Source: Prevotellaceae bacterium UBA1710 (lineage in GTDB: Bacteria > Bacteroidota > Bacteroidia > Bacteroidales > Bacteroidaceae). Taken from it: a stretch of 56,427 bases of DNA. Under the pieces are notes generated by a model. It had not been told where the DNA came from. It was given only the letters and a program-made list of their open reading frames with translations, and did no database searches. The DNA lies in contig DCJC01000042.1 in assembly GCA_002317355.1 (NCBI GenBank), positions 47,373 to 103,799 on the forward strand, given 5' to 3'. Below are positions 49,135-56,427 of the stretch, one piece after another; within the stretch, counting starts at the first letter, position 1, and each line of letters begins with the position of its first letter. Position numbers and translations under genes: made by a program.

Positions 49135-50307
49135 ATGAATAAAATATTTTCTCGCATCGCACGATGCACAGCTGTAGCAGCATTGGTAGTGGCATTTGCC
49201 TCTTGCCAGCAGAACAAGTTCCATGTGACCGGTAATATTACCGAAGCTGAGGATTCTGTACTTTATTTCGAGAATATGAGTCTTGATGGACCAGTTATCA
49301 TTGACTCTGTAAAGCTCTCTGCTGACGGTAAGTTTGATTTCTCAGGAGAGAAGCCTGAAGCTCCAGAGTTCTATCGTCTCCGTATCAGAAACCATATCAT
49401 CAACGTTAGTATCGACTCTACTGAGACAGTTGAGTTCAAGGCTGCGTATCCAACAATGCCTGTGAAATATGAGGTTACTGGTTCTGATAACTGTTCGAAG
49501 ATCAAGGAACTCTCTCTCATGCAGATCAACATGCTTAATCAGGTTTTGGCACTCAACAAGAACTATAGTCTTAGTGTTGCTCAAACGAATGATAGCATAG
49601 AAAAGATGATTGTGGCTTACAAAGAGAACGTAAGACTCAATTATATTTATAAGGAGCCATACAAGGCTTATGCTTATTTTGCTCTCTTTCAGGCTCTTGG
49701 CAACCGTCTTATCTTCAATCCTCATGAGAATGTAGAGGATATGCGCGTGTTTGGTGCTGTTGCTACATCATGGGATACATACTATCCAGAGGCTGAACGT
49801 GGAAAGAACCTTCATAACATTGCTATCGAAGGCATGAAGACTCAGCGTATTCTTCAGGCTAAGGAGCAGGGCCCAAGCATCGATATGTCAAAGGTGGTAG
49901 TTTCCGAAATTATTGATGTTCCACTCGTTGACAATCATGGTAACCGCCGCTCGCTCACAGAGCTAAAGGGTAAGGTTGTGCTTCTCGACTTCCATGCATT
50001 CTCTGCTGATGGTAGCACACAGCGTATCATGAAACTTCGTGAGGTTTACAACAAGTATCATGCTCAGGGACTTGAGATCTATCAGGTTTCTGTAGATCCA
50101 GACGAGCACTTCTGGAAGACTCAGACAGCAGCTCTCCCTTGGATTTGCGTTCATGATCCAGACAACTTGCAGTCTGAATATCTTGCTCGCTATAATGTGC
50201 AGAGCATCCCAACATTCTTCCTTATCAGTCGTGCAAACTCTCTTTTCAAGCGTGATGCACAGATCAAGGACTTGGATGCTGAGATTAAGAGTCTTCTTGC
50301 AAAGTAG
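49135..50307 (+). CDS. DUF4369/thioredoxin-like lipoprotein lacking CxxC
   Basis: A 390-residue lipoprotein (lipobox FASC at residue 24). Residues about 30-135 are a DUF4369 beta domain (FHVTGNITEAEDSVLYFEN), then a helical linker, and residues about 255-388 form a TlpA/AhpC-type thioredoxin fold (LTELKGKVVLLDFHAFSADG, YQVSVDPDEHFW, YNVQSIPTFFLI). The normal WCGPC redox site is replaced by FSADGS, so it has no active-site cysteines and cannot be a standard disulfide reductase. It may bind a ligand or act structurally. It is cotranscribed with ribF and a CPBP gene. Confidence 0.85.
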   Translation: MNKIFSRIARCTAVAALVVAFASCQQNKFHVTGNITEAEDSVLYFENMSLDGPVIIDSVKLSADGKFDFSGEKPEAPEFYRLRIRNHIINVSIDSTETVEFKAAYPTMPVKYEVTGSDNCSKIKELSLMQINMLNQVLALNKNYSLSVAQTNDSIEKMIVAYKENVRLNYIYKEPYKAYAYFALFQALGNRLIFNPHENVEDMRVFGAVATSWDTYYPEAERGKNLHNIAIEGMKTQRILQAKEQGPSIDMSKVVVSEIIDVPLVDNHGNRRSLTELKGKVVLLDFHAFSADGSTQRIMKLREVYNKYHAQGLEIYQVSVDPDEHFWKTQTAALPWICVHDPDNLQSEYLARYNVQSIPTFFLISRANSLFKRDAQIKDLDAEIKSLLAK

Positions 50308-50310
50308 AAT

Positions 50311-51303
50311 TTGACAAGTATCACAGTTCCATATACTGAGGGAACCTACATGCCAGCACCATGTGCTGCAACGATAGGTCATTTCGATGGGGTACATCTG
50401 GGTCACCAGCATGTGCTCCGTCGCCTTCGTTTGTTGGCTACTGAAAGAGGCTTGGATAGCGTGATGGCTATTTCCTTTGACCGTCATCCTCGTACCGTTT
50501 TTGATAAGGATTTTGTGCCTAACATGCTTACTACCGTGGATGAGCGCCGTCTTATCATGTCGCAGATTGGTGTGGATGTATGTGCCGTACTGCAGTTTGA
50601 TAGGCAGATGGCATCTATGTCAGCCAAGGACTTCATGAGGGAGGTTCTTAGGAATCAGTTGGGAGTCAGGCTTCTTCTTCTTGGCTATGACAACCGCTTT
50701 GGTCGTAAGAACTCAGATGAGGGATTTGATGACTATGTGCGCTATGGCAAGGAGATTGGCATAGAGGTGATAGAATGTGATCCTCTGGAGTTGAAAGATG
50801 GCAAGCGAGTATCTTCAACCTTGGTTCGTGAGCTTCTTGCTGAGGGTAGGGTAGATGAGGCAGCAGATTGTCTTGGCCATAGGTATTCTGTTGAAGGAAA
50901 GGTAGTTGGAGGCTATCGCGAGGGACGTAAGATAGGATTCCCGACTGCCAATCTTGATATTGACCCATTGAAGATAGTGCCTGTTGGTGGTGTTTATGCT
51001 GTCAAGGTACATGTAGAGGGCGATATGGTATTGCATCCAGGTATGATGAATATCGGCCGTCGTCCAACATACGGAGTAAATGGCATTACTCTCGAAACGA
51101 ATATCTTCCGTTTTCGCGAGGATATCTATGGTAAGAGAATCAAGGTGGAGTTCTTCAAGAAGCTGAGAAATGAGTGTCGCTTTGATTCCGTTTCCGACCT
51201 TGCACGACAGCTTTCCGAAGATGCTCTACAGGCAAATGAATATCTTTTGCATCCAGAAGCCTTACCATTAACAAGAAAGCACTTCTTAAGATTGCAAGAT
51301 TAA
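50311..51303 (+). CDS. ribF: Bifunctional riboflavin kinase/FAD synthetase
   Basis: Makes FMN and then FAD from riboflavin. The N-terminal nucleotidyltransferase has AATIGHFDGVHLGHQHVL (about residues 20-36) and KRVSSTLVRELL; the C-terminal riboflavin kinase has GYREGRKIGFPTANL and the GVYAVKV strand. The open frame begins with TTG at 50311 (330 residues), 3 bp after the preceding stop; an ATG at 50350 would give 317. I favour the TTG because RibF proteins usually have 15-20 residues before the first motif, but this is uncertain. Confidence 0.93.
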   Translation: MTSITVPYTEGTYMPAPCAATIGHFDGVHLGHQHVLRRLRLLATERGLDSVMAISFDRHPRTVFDKDFVPNMLTTVDERRLIMSQIGVDVCAVLQFDRQMASMSAKDFMREVLRNQLGVRLLLLGYDNRFGRKNSDEGFDDYVRYGKEIGIEVIECDPLELKDGKRVSSTLVRELLAEGRVDEAADCLGHRYSVEGKVVGGYREGRKIGFPTANLDIDPLKIVPVGGVYAVKVHVEGDMVLHPGMMNIGRRPTYGVNGITLETNIFRFREDIYGKRIKVEFFKKLRNECRFDSVSDLARQLSEDALQANEYLLHPEALPLTRKHFLRLQD

Positions 51304-51321
51304 CTTTACACATATCATTCT

Positions 51322-52125
51322 ATGAAACACTCACTCATTTATGTTGGTGTATTTTTGCTGTATCAAACTCTCATTGCTGCACTTGTTACTGTAGTGATGA
51401 AGTTCATCTTTCCAGAGGTGACAGCTGATATGGCAGTTACCAAGCTCGTTGTTATCTCGGGTATATCATCATTGGCTACTCTTGCCACTTTCTATTTTGC
51501 AAAGTGGTGCCCAATGTCGTGTGATTATATCAAGACTAAGCCATACAAGACGCTTTTCTGGACGATAATCCTCTCCATTGCATTAATCCTTCCTGCTGTA
51601 TGGGTTCAGGAATTATTACCAGAAGATTATACCCAAGATGTTCTTGCAGATGTCATGGAGAAGCTTCTTACTCGTCCTGATGGCTATCTGCTTGTTGGAA
51701 TCTTTGCACCAGCAGTTGAGGAAGTAGTATTTCGTGGAGCTATTCTTCGTAAGTTGCTTGAATGGATGAAAGATAATTTCGGTGAACTTACCCTTGCCAA
51801 TCGTTGGATTGCTATTGTGATATCATCGGTATTTTTTGCTACTGTGCATTTCAATCCTGCTCAGATTCCTCATGCTTTTCTTGTTGGATTGCTTCTTGGT
51901 TGGATGTATTATCGTACTGGCAGCATCATTCCTGGGCTTATTTATCATTTCATCAATAATACATCAGCATTCTTGCTTGTTTGGATATTCCCTAATGTTT
52001 CTACAAACGCAAAACTTATAGAATATTTTGATGGAGATAAGTCTGCAATGTTAATGGCAGTGGGAATTTCGGTAATGATTGCGATTCCTTGTCTTTGGCA
52101 ACTTAACAGATTGATGAAGAGATAA
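51322..52125 (+). CDS. CPBP-family intramembrane metalloprotease
   Basis: A 267-residue inner-membrane protein with about seven to eight hydrophobic segments. The CPBP (CAAX-protease-like) motifs are EEVVFRGAILRKL (about residues 132-144), the histidine motif FATVHFNPAQIPHAFLVG and LIYHFINNT. Such proteins are intramembrane proteases or have lost catalysis in some lineages; the key Glu, Arg and His residues are all present here. The start is 18 bp after ribF. Its substrate is unknown. Confidence 0.88.
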   Translation: MKHSLIYVGVFLLYQTLIAALVTVVMKFIFPEVTADMAVTKLVVISGISSLATLATFYFAKWCPMSCDYIKTKPYKTLFWTIILSIALILPAVWVQELLPEDYTQDVLADVMEKLLTRPDGYLLVGIFAPAVEEVVFRGAILRKLLEWMKDNFGELTLANRWIAIVISSVFFATVHFNPAQIPHAFLVGLLLGWMYYRTGSIIPGLIYHFINNTSAFLLVWIFPNVSTNAKLIEYFDGDKSAMLMAVGISVMIAIPCLWQLNRLMKR

Positions 52126-52215
52126 TATTTATAGATTTCTGCTATAAGTAATTGACCTATAATAATTTCATTGTCGAAAAGTTTAATAATTTTCGGTAGT
52201 GAAATTATTTTTTTG

Positions 52216-52377
52216 TAATTTTGCATCGGAAAATTTAAGACGGGCACCGCTGTGTGAGCGACGAGCCCTATTTTCCTCTGCGAGGATGCTTTGCACGTTG
52301 CACCTAAAAAGATTGAAAACAGGTAGTGTTTAACGAACGATTAGTACTATTTATAGTAGTAAATAGAGTAATAACTA
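52216..52377 (+). promoter_or_regulatory. Structured leader of MATE gene
   Basis: -7 box TAATTTTG at 52216-52223 starts a leader of about 150 nt. It holds GGGC (52242) with GCCC (52265) enclosing CGCT with AGCG, then the hairpin CCTCTGCGAGG (52275-52285) and the pair TTGCAC/GTTGCAC. The length and structure suggest a cis-acting RNA controlling the efflux pump. I cannot match it to a known riboswitch class. Confidence 0.45.
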
Positions 52378-53739
52378 ATGAATATTAAGAATAGAAAGAA
52401 AAGAACAGGTATTAGGCTTCAGCGACAGTTGAATAAGCTTGTGTTGCCAATCCTTCTTGAAACTCTTCTCACCATGCTTCTTGGTGCTGTAGATACTTTC
52501 ATGCTTTCGCATCATAGTGATGAGGCTGTGGCTGCAGTAGGTATGGATAACCAGATTCTACAGCTTGTATTCCTTCTCTTTACTATCATTAATGCGGGCA
52601 CATCGGTTTTGTGCTCACAATATTTCGGTGCAAAACTTCAGGAGCGTTTTGTAAAGGTAAGTGGTGTGGCTCTCATGCTCAATCTTTCTATCGGATTGGT
52701 ATCGAGTGCTCTTCTCTTTGTCTTTGCAGAACAGGTGCTGCAGCTTATGGGCTTGCGTCCTGAGTTGATGATCTACGGAAAGCCTTACCTCCAGATAGTT
52801 GGTTCGTTAGCATTTGCTCAGGCTATCACTACCACCATAAGTGCTATTCTTCGTGCTGCCAACAAACCTATCTATCCTATGATAGTTATTGTGGTTGTCA
52901 ATATCCTTAACATCATAGGAAACTATACACTTATCTTCGGTAAGTTTGGTATGCCTGCTCTCGGTGTAGAAGGTGCTGCTATCTCTACAAGCATCTCACG
53001 TACGGTGTCTATGATTATGCTTATCGTGATGCTCAATCGTAAACTCATCCCAAGTTTTCCATTTCGTTTGTTCCGTCCATTCCCAACATCCGAGATGCGA
53101 AAGCTCCTCAAGATCGGTTTGCCTTCAGCTGGTGAGAATATCTCCTACAACCTTCAGCAGCTCACTATCATCTACTTTATCAATATGATAGGTAATGAGG
53201 CTCTTACAGCACGTATCTATGTGGGTAATGTGGTGATGTTCGTGTACCTCTATGCTATCTGTATCGCTCAGGGAAGTTCTATTCTTGTTGGACATCTTAC
53301 AGGTGTAGAGAAGACTCAGGCTTCATACGTGATTGGTAAGTTTGCTTGGCATAGAGGTGCGGCTATTACTATTACATTCTCTATTCTTTGCGCTCTCTGT
53401 GGACCGTTTATTGCTGGTTCGCTTACAAGTAATGAGGAGATCATTTCTCTTGTGTGCTGGTGTTTCTGGGTAGATGTGTTGCTTGAGGTAGGAAAATGTA
53501 TCAATATATGGGCAACAAACACGCTTCGTGCTACGGGTGATATCTTCTTCCCATTCTATCTTGGAATCATCGTACAGTGGCTTGTAGGCGTTGGTTTCGG
53601 CTATCTCTTCGGCATCGTGTTCGGCTTCGGACTTATCGGTATGTGGTTTGCTTTTGTTCTCGATGAGAATATCCGTGGTGTGATATTCGTTTCTCGTTGG
53701 AATAGCTTCAAGTGGGCAAACAAGGGCTTTGTGAAGTAA
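52378..53739 (+). CDS. MATE-family multidrug efflux transporter
   Basis: A 453-residue inner-membrane protein with about 12 hydrophobic segments in two similar halves. The family start ILLETLLTMLLGAVDTFMLS and phrases such as GAVDTFMLSHHSDEAVAAVG are typical, with NRTLRATGD-like TNTLRATGDIFFPF in the second half. It exports cationic drugs or metabolites using a sodium or proton gradient. It has a structured 150-nt leader and is followed after 4 bp by a SAP/DUF6434 gene. The substrate is unknown. Confidence 0.92.
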   Translation: MNIKNRKKRTGIRLQRQLNKLVLPILLETLLTMLLGAVDTFMLSHHSDEAVAAVGMDNQILQLVFLLFTIINAGTSVLCSQYFGAKLQERFVKVSGVALMLNLSIGLVSSALLFVFAEQVLQLMGLRPELMIYGKPYLQIVGSLAFAQAITTTISAILRAANKPIYPMIVIVVVNILNIIGNYTLIFGKFGMPALGVEGAAISTSISRTVSMIMLIVMLNRKLIPSFPFRLFRPFPTSEMRKLLKIGLPSAGENISYNLQQLTIIYFINMIGNEALTARIYVGNVVMFVYLYAICIAQGSSILVGHLTGVEKTQASYVIGKFAWHRGAAITITFSILCALCGPFIAGSLTSNEEIISLVCWCFWVDVLLEVGKCINIWATNTLRATGDIFFPFYLGIIVQWLVGVGFGYLFGIVFGFGLIGMWFAFVLDENIRGVIFVSRWNSFKWANKGFVK

Positions 53740-53743
53740 AGTT

Positions 53744-54334
53744 ATGAGCGAAAGACCTGAATTAAGTCGTGAACTTGATAGCCGCAGTTTTAGAAGCTAT
53801 TATTATCTGAAAGAGGAATTAGTTGCCTTTTGCAGACAAAATAACCTGCCTGTCTCTGGCGGTAAGATTGAGCTGACAGATAGAATTGCATGCTTCCTTG
53901 ATACAGGAACTATAAGTCAAGCTACCGCAAAGAGAAAGTCATCTGTTCTTGTTGGTGAGATTACAGAAGAAACCATTATCGAGAACAACATAGTTTGTTC
54001 TGAGAAGCATAGAGCCTTTTTCCTGGAAATGATTGGCAAGAGTTTCTCGTTTAATGTCTTGTTTCAGAGGTGGCTAAAGGCAAATGCTGGCAAGACATAC
54101 AAGGATGCTATTGAAGCTTATCGCCAAATTCTTGAGGAAAAGAAAAATTCAAAAACGACAATCGACAAGCAATTCGAATACAACACTTATATCAGGGATT
54201 TCTTTGAAGCCAACAAAGACAAGCGTTTGGAAGACGCCATCACCTGTTGGAAATACAAGAAATCGCTCAAAGGACATAATAGATATGAGTCTTCAGATTT
54301 GATTGCTTTGGATAAGTTATTGGCAGGGGGGTAA
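53744..54334 (+). CDS. SAP-like/DUF6434 protein
   Basis: A 196-residue soluble protein. Residues about 15-55 form a SAP-like helix-extension-helix (YYYLKEELVAFCRQNNLP, then KIELTDRIACFLDTG), a fold that often binds DNA. The C-terminal part (about 80-195) matches my memory of DUF6434, with SEKHRAFFLEMIGKSF and FLxxWxKANAGKTYKDA-like text (RWLKANAGKTYKDAIEAY). It starts 4 bp after the MATE gene and is probably cotranscribed. Its role is unknown; a DNA-linked function is a guess. Confidence 0.75.
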   Translation: MSERPELSRELDSRSFRSYYYLKEELVAFCRQNNLPVSGGKIELTDRIACFLDTGTISQATAKRKSSVLVGEITEETIIENNIVCSEKHRAFFLEMIGKSFSFNVLFQRWLKANAGKTYKDAIEAYRQILEEKKNSKTTIDKQFEYNTYIRDFFEANKDKRLEDAITCWKYKKSLKGHNRYESSDLIALDKLLAGG

Positions 54335-54354
54335 ACTCAACTTCCTATGTTCCT

Positions 54355-54553
54355 CCCATGTAGTTCCTATGTGATTCCTATGTAAGTCCCATTTTCCTCC
54401 TATGCAAACGCTCAAATGGAATATGCTTTGTTGGGTTTATAGCGAGGGCATAGCGAAGGCATAACGAAGGATCAGCGAAGGCAGAGAAGAAGCACGGTTG
54501 CTTTCGCTTTAAAAAACAAAAGAAAACCAAGTAAAACCAAATAAAACAATTGT
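54355..54553 (+). repeat. Dispersed repeat R1, copy C
   Basis: Matches 35424-35625 along its length with a few substitutions and short gaps (for example TAGCGAAGGCATAACG for AGCGAAGGCATAACG). Confidence 0.85.
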
Positions 54554-54555
54554 GC

Positions 54556-54667
54556 CCTCTATGTTTGTGAATGTTTATAGATGTTGAGAAGCAAAGCGAC
54601 GACGTAAGTAATAGTCGCCTATCGGCTCAACATATATGAACATACACGAACATCAATCAACATTTTC
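54556..54667. repeat. 112-bp hairpin repeat R2, copy 2
   Basis: Same length as 35791-35902 and mostly identical: CCTCTATGTTT at the left, GTCGCCT near the middle and ATCAATCAACATTTTCT at the right. Here it follows R1 with two bases between. Confidence 0.8.
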
Positions 54668-54709
54668 TTTTGTCTTCTAACCGCGAAAGCAAAATTAGAA
54701 AAAAATCAT

Positions 54710-54918
54710 GAGTTTTTCACGTAGGGGGTTGCACCAATGCCAAAATATCGGGTTTAAAGACTTGATAATGTGCGAGATACAACGGGTGTAACCCCCTTGA
54801 AAAGGGTTACACCTGGTGCAACCGTTTCAGAGGGGGTTGCACCCATCGTTACTATTTGAGTACCAGTGTGTTAGGATGCTAAAAATGCCATTGGTGCAAC
54901 CCCCCTCGTGAAAAACTC
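54710..54918. repeat. 209-bp palindromic element P2 (GGTGCAACCCCC)
   Basis: Outer arms 54710-54739 and 54889-54918 match at 28 of 30 positions. Inside, GGTGTAACCC pairs with GGGTTACACC (54785-54812) and GGTGCAACC pairs with GGTTGCACC (54815-54843). The word GGTGCAACCCCC or a close variant occurs six times in alternating orientation. CTAAAAATGCCA precedes the right arm, as it does in P1. Confidence 0.85.
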
Positions 54919-54966
54919 GTGAAAAAATTAATATGCACCGAAAATAATTTGTTTGGTTTGTTTGGC

Positions 54967-54997
54967 TTGGTGGTTTCAAAATTTTTTATTACCTTTG
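54967..54997 (+). promoter_or_regulatory. Promoter of VirE-like gene
   Basis: TTG at 54967-54969, a 20-bp spacer and TACCTTTG at 54990-54997. The leader before the ATG at 55185 is about 180 nt, with a short ATG at 55034 giving only a tiny frame. Confidence 0.65.
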
Positions 54998-55184
54998 CAT
55001 GCTCGATTAACTAAAAAACCGTGAAATAGCCTTATGGCTGACACGCACATACACAAACCTCAATATCGACTGAATCCTTTCTAATTCTAATCGGTTGGGG
55101 AAAGAGAGTAACTTTTATTTTTTTTCTTACGGTGGTAATTTATAGAACCCACCTTAAATTCTTTTAATCTAAAAAAAACGTAAC

Positions 55185-56369
55185 ATGGCAAAAATTTGTC
55201 TTGCTGAACAGGTAGCTCTCGTTGAGAGTTTCCTTAGTGAAAACTTCGCCTTCAGAAATAATGAAGTGCGTGACACTGTTGAGTTCAAGGTGCTCAATCC
55301 GGAAATGGGTGGCAACCTTGCCAACACTGAGTTTGTACCTCTTAATGATGAGGCTCTCAACTCTATCATTCTTGAGGCTATGAAAGCTGGTATCGAGGGT
55401 AAGGTGACTGACCTCGTGAAGCGTATCATCAATTCTACTGCTACAGTTGCATTCAATCCGCTACAGTCTTATCTCAAGAGTCTTCCTGAGTGGGATGGCA
55501 GTGATCGTGTTGGTGACCTTATTCGTCAGATACCTTCCGTTGATGATGAGAAGGCGCATTTCATCCGCATCTGGTTCAGATCAGTTGTGGCCCATTGGCT
55601 TGGCATGGATAGCATCTATGGCAACCAGCTTGTGGTGATGTTTATCGGTGATCAGGGTTGCCGAAAGGGTTCATTCATCAAAAAACTCCTTCCAGAGCAT
55701 CTTCAGATGTACTATCTTGATCATGTCAATCTCGTTAACAAGCATGATACTGATATGGCACTTGCCAACTGTGGTCTGGTGAACCTTGATGAGTTCGACC
55801 GTTACACCACCCGTCAGCAGGCCACTCTGAAGTACATCATCACCAAGGCTGATGTCAATGCGCGTAAGATATATGGTGGTAACATCACATATCGCCCACG
55901 TATGGCATCATTTGTAGCCACAACCAATGAACCTCGTCCGCTGAAGGATAAGACAGGCACTCGTCGCTTCGTTGTGGTGAAGATACCTTCTGGTACTCTC
56001 ATGCCAGATCTTTCCATCGACTACGACCAACTCTATGCCCAGCTTGTTCATGAGGTATGCGAACAGCATGAGGTATATTGGCTTAGTCAGGAAGAGAACA
56101 ATCGTCTGCAGATTCTCAACCGTGAATTCTGTGAGATAGATGATTTCTCAGCAATGATTTCCACTTGTTTCCGTAAGCCAGAGGCAGGTGAGCAGACCTA
56201 TGAGATGTCGAGTATGGAGATGCTTACGATTCTTCAGCAGAAGTATCCTCAGGTTAAGATTGACCGTAAGAGTCAGTCACATCTGGGTGCGAATCTCTCG
56301 ACTATGGGCATCGCCAGTCATCGCACAAAGAAGGGTAATCTCTACAATGTGGTGCAGATAGCAGCTTAG
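55185..56369 (+). CDS. VirE/VapE-type P-loop ATPase
   Basis: A 394-residue protein of the virulence-associated-E family, found in phages, satellites and mobile islands, where it is usually fused to or paired with a primase and acts in replication. After about 90 N-terminal residues of unknown kind come NPLQSYLKSLPEWDG, an atypical Walker A GDQGCRKGSF (about 153-162), Walker B LVNLDEFD, sensor FVATTNEP and the arginine region TGTRRFVVV. No primase domain is present in this frame. It stands next to a repeat island and is followed by the start of another frame at 56372. Confidence 0.85.
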   Translation: MAKICLAEQVALVESFLSENFAFRNNEVRDTVEFKVLNPEMGGNLANTEFVPLNDEALNSIILEAMKAGIEGKVTDLVKRIINSTATVAFNPLQSYLKSLPEWDGSDRVGDLIRQIPSVDDEKAHFIRIWFRSVVAHWLGMDSIYGNQLVVMFIGDQGCRKGSFIKKLLPEHLQMYYLDHVNLVNKHDTDMALANCGLVNLDEFDRYTTRQQATLKYIITKADVNARKIYGGNITYRPRMASFVATTNEPRPLKDKTGTRRFVVVKIPSGTLMPDLSIDYDQLYAQLVHEVCEQHEVYWLSQEENNRLQILNREFCEIDDFSAMISTCFRKPEAGEQTYEMSSMEMLTILQQKYPQVKIDRKSQSHLGANLSTMGIASHRTKKGNLYNVVQIAA

Positions 56370-56371
56370 AG

Positions 56372-56427
56372 ATGAATGGCAAAAGAGATGAGCATCCCAT
56401 TGTGAGGGCACTGAAAAAGTCCCAAGC
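56372..56427 (+). CDS. Possible gene start, cut by window edge
   Basis: An ATG two bases after the VirE-like stop codon opens a frame (MNGKRDEHPIVRALKKSQ) that stays open to the end of the window. The spacing fits an operon, but 18 codons are too few to identify anything. Confidence 0.3.
   Translation, partial: MNGKRDEHPIVRALKKSQ

Larger units (their letters stand above)
54335..55184. other. Intergenic repeat island 3 (850 bp)
   Basis: Contains R1 copy C (54355-54553), R2 copy 2 (54556-54667), the GGTGCAACCCCC palindrome (54710-54918) and the promoter and long leader of the VirE-like gene (54967-55184). No protein gene is supportable here. Confidence 0.75.

Noticed and set aside
52216..52377. 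TPP, guanidine or preQ1 riboswitch before the MATE gene
   Set aside because: The conserved core strings of those classes are not present. I kept it only as an unassigned structured leader.
1..56427. tRNA, rRNA or complete insertion sequence
   Set aside because: Intergenic regions were read for cloverleaf-type sequences, rRNA signatures and transposase frames. None was found, although without a covariance search a tRNA could be missed.

Overview
The window comes from a Bacteroidota chromosome, most likely a Prevotella-type (Prevotellaceae) gut or oral organism. The evidence is the repeated Bacteroidota promoter form (-7 box TAnnTTTG, often with TTG about 19-21 bp upstream), a near absence of Shine-Dalgarno sites, lipoproteins with SC or GC lipoboxes, an OMP_b-brl_3-type outer-membrane barrel protein, DUF4294, a DUF4369/thioredoxin-like protein, and DUF3791/DUF3990 genes. 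I see no rRNA, tRNA, CRISPR array or intact transposase.

Layout. 1-6.4 kb: a drug exporter, a secreted lipase-like lipoprotein, and a TonB-receptor-like barrel gene followed by a membrane-bound LytTR regulator. The lipase promoter, and a near-identical promoter at the left edge, carry paired 10-bp motifs 21 bp apart, the spacing LytTR proteins use. 7-25 kb: mainly housekeeping genes (rnhB, aldose epimerase, TrmH-type methylase, sufS, pnp, THUMP-like methyltransferase, ruvB-coaD-ybeY, Lrp/AsnC regulator, C26/M19 peptidase fusion, M28 peptidase, dprA, M20 hydrolase, acyl-CoA ligase). 25-34 kb: prfB, a 49-residue membrane protein, CYTH protein, then topA-aroK-speA as an overlapping operon followed by argB, then an ECF sigma factor with its presumed anti-sigma partner. 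34-40 kb: an accessory stretch with lipoproteins of unknown function, a 1.7-kb intergenic island with a 263-bp nested palindrome, dispersed repeats and a probable small RNA, then a DUF3160 lipoprotein and CapA. 41-42 kb: a three-gene operon built around a DUF3990 ADP-ribosyltransferase-like protein, beside rnr. 44-54 kb: epimerase plus PAP2, a second sigma operon, DUF4294, thioredoxin-like lipoprotein-ribF-CPBP, MATE plus a SAP/DUF6434 protein. 54-56.4 kb: a third repeat island and a VirE/VapE-type P-loop ATPase.

The most unusual content lies outside the genes. Three long intergenic islands (6.5-7.0, 35.0-35.9 and 54.35-54.92 kb) reuse the same modules: a 169-bp repeat, a 112-bp hairpin repeat and a 60-bp repeat. 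Each also holds a distinct element in which one short word is copied several times in both orientations. Other repeat families invade genes: a CCCAACACC-like repeat lies in three coding regions and encodes the lipoprotein signal of CapA, and a GC-rich palindromic repeat lies in frame inside the C26/M19 fusion. A 33-nt hairpin family keeps its length and flanks while both stem arms change together.

All assignments rest on reading motifs and inspecting the sequence by eye. No database search was run.
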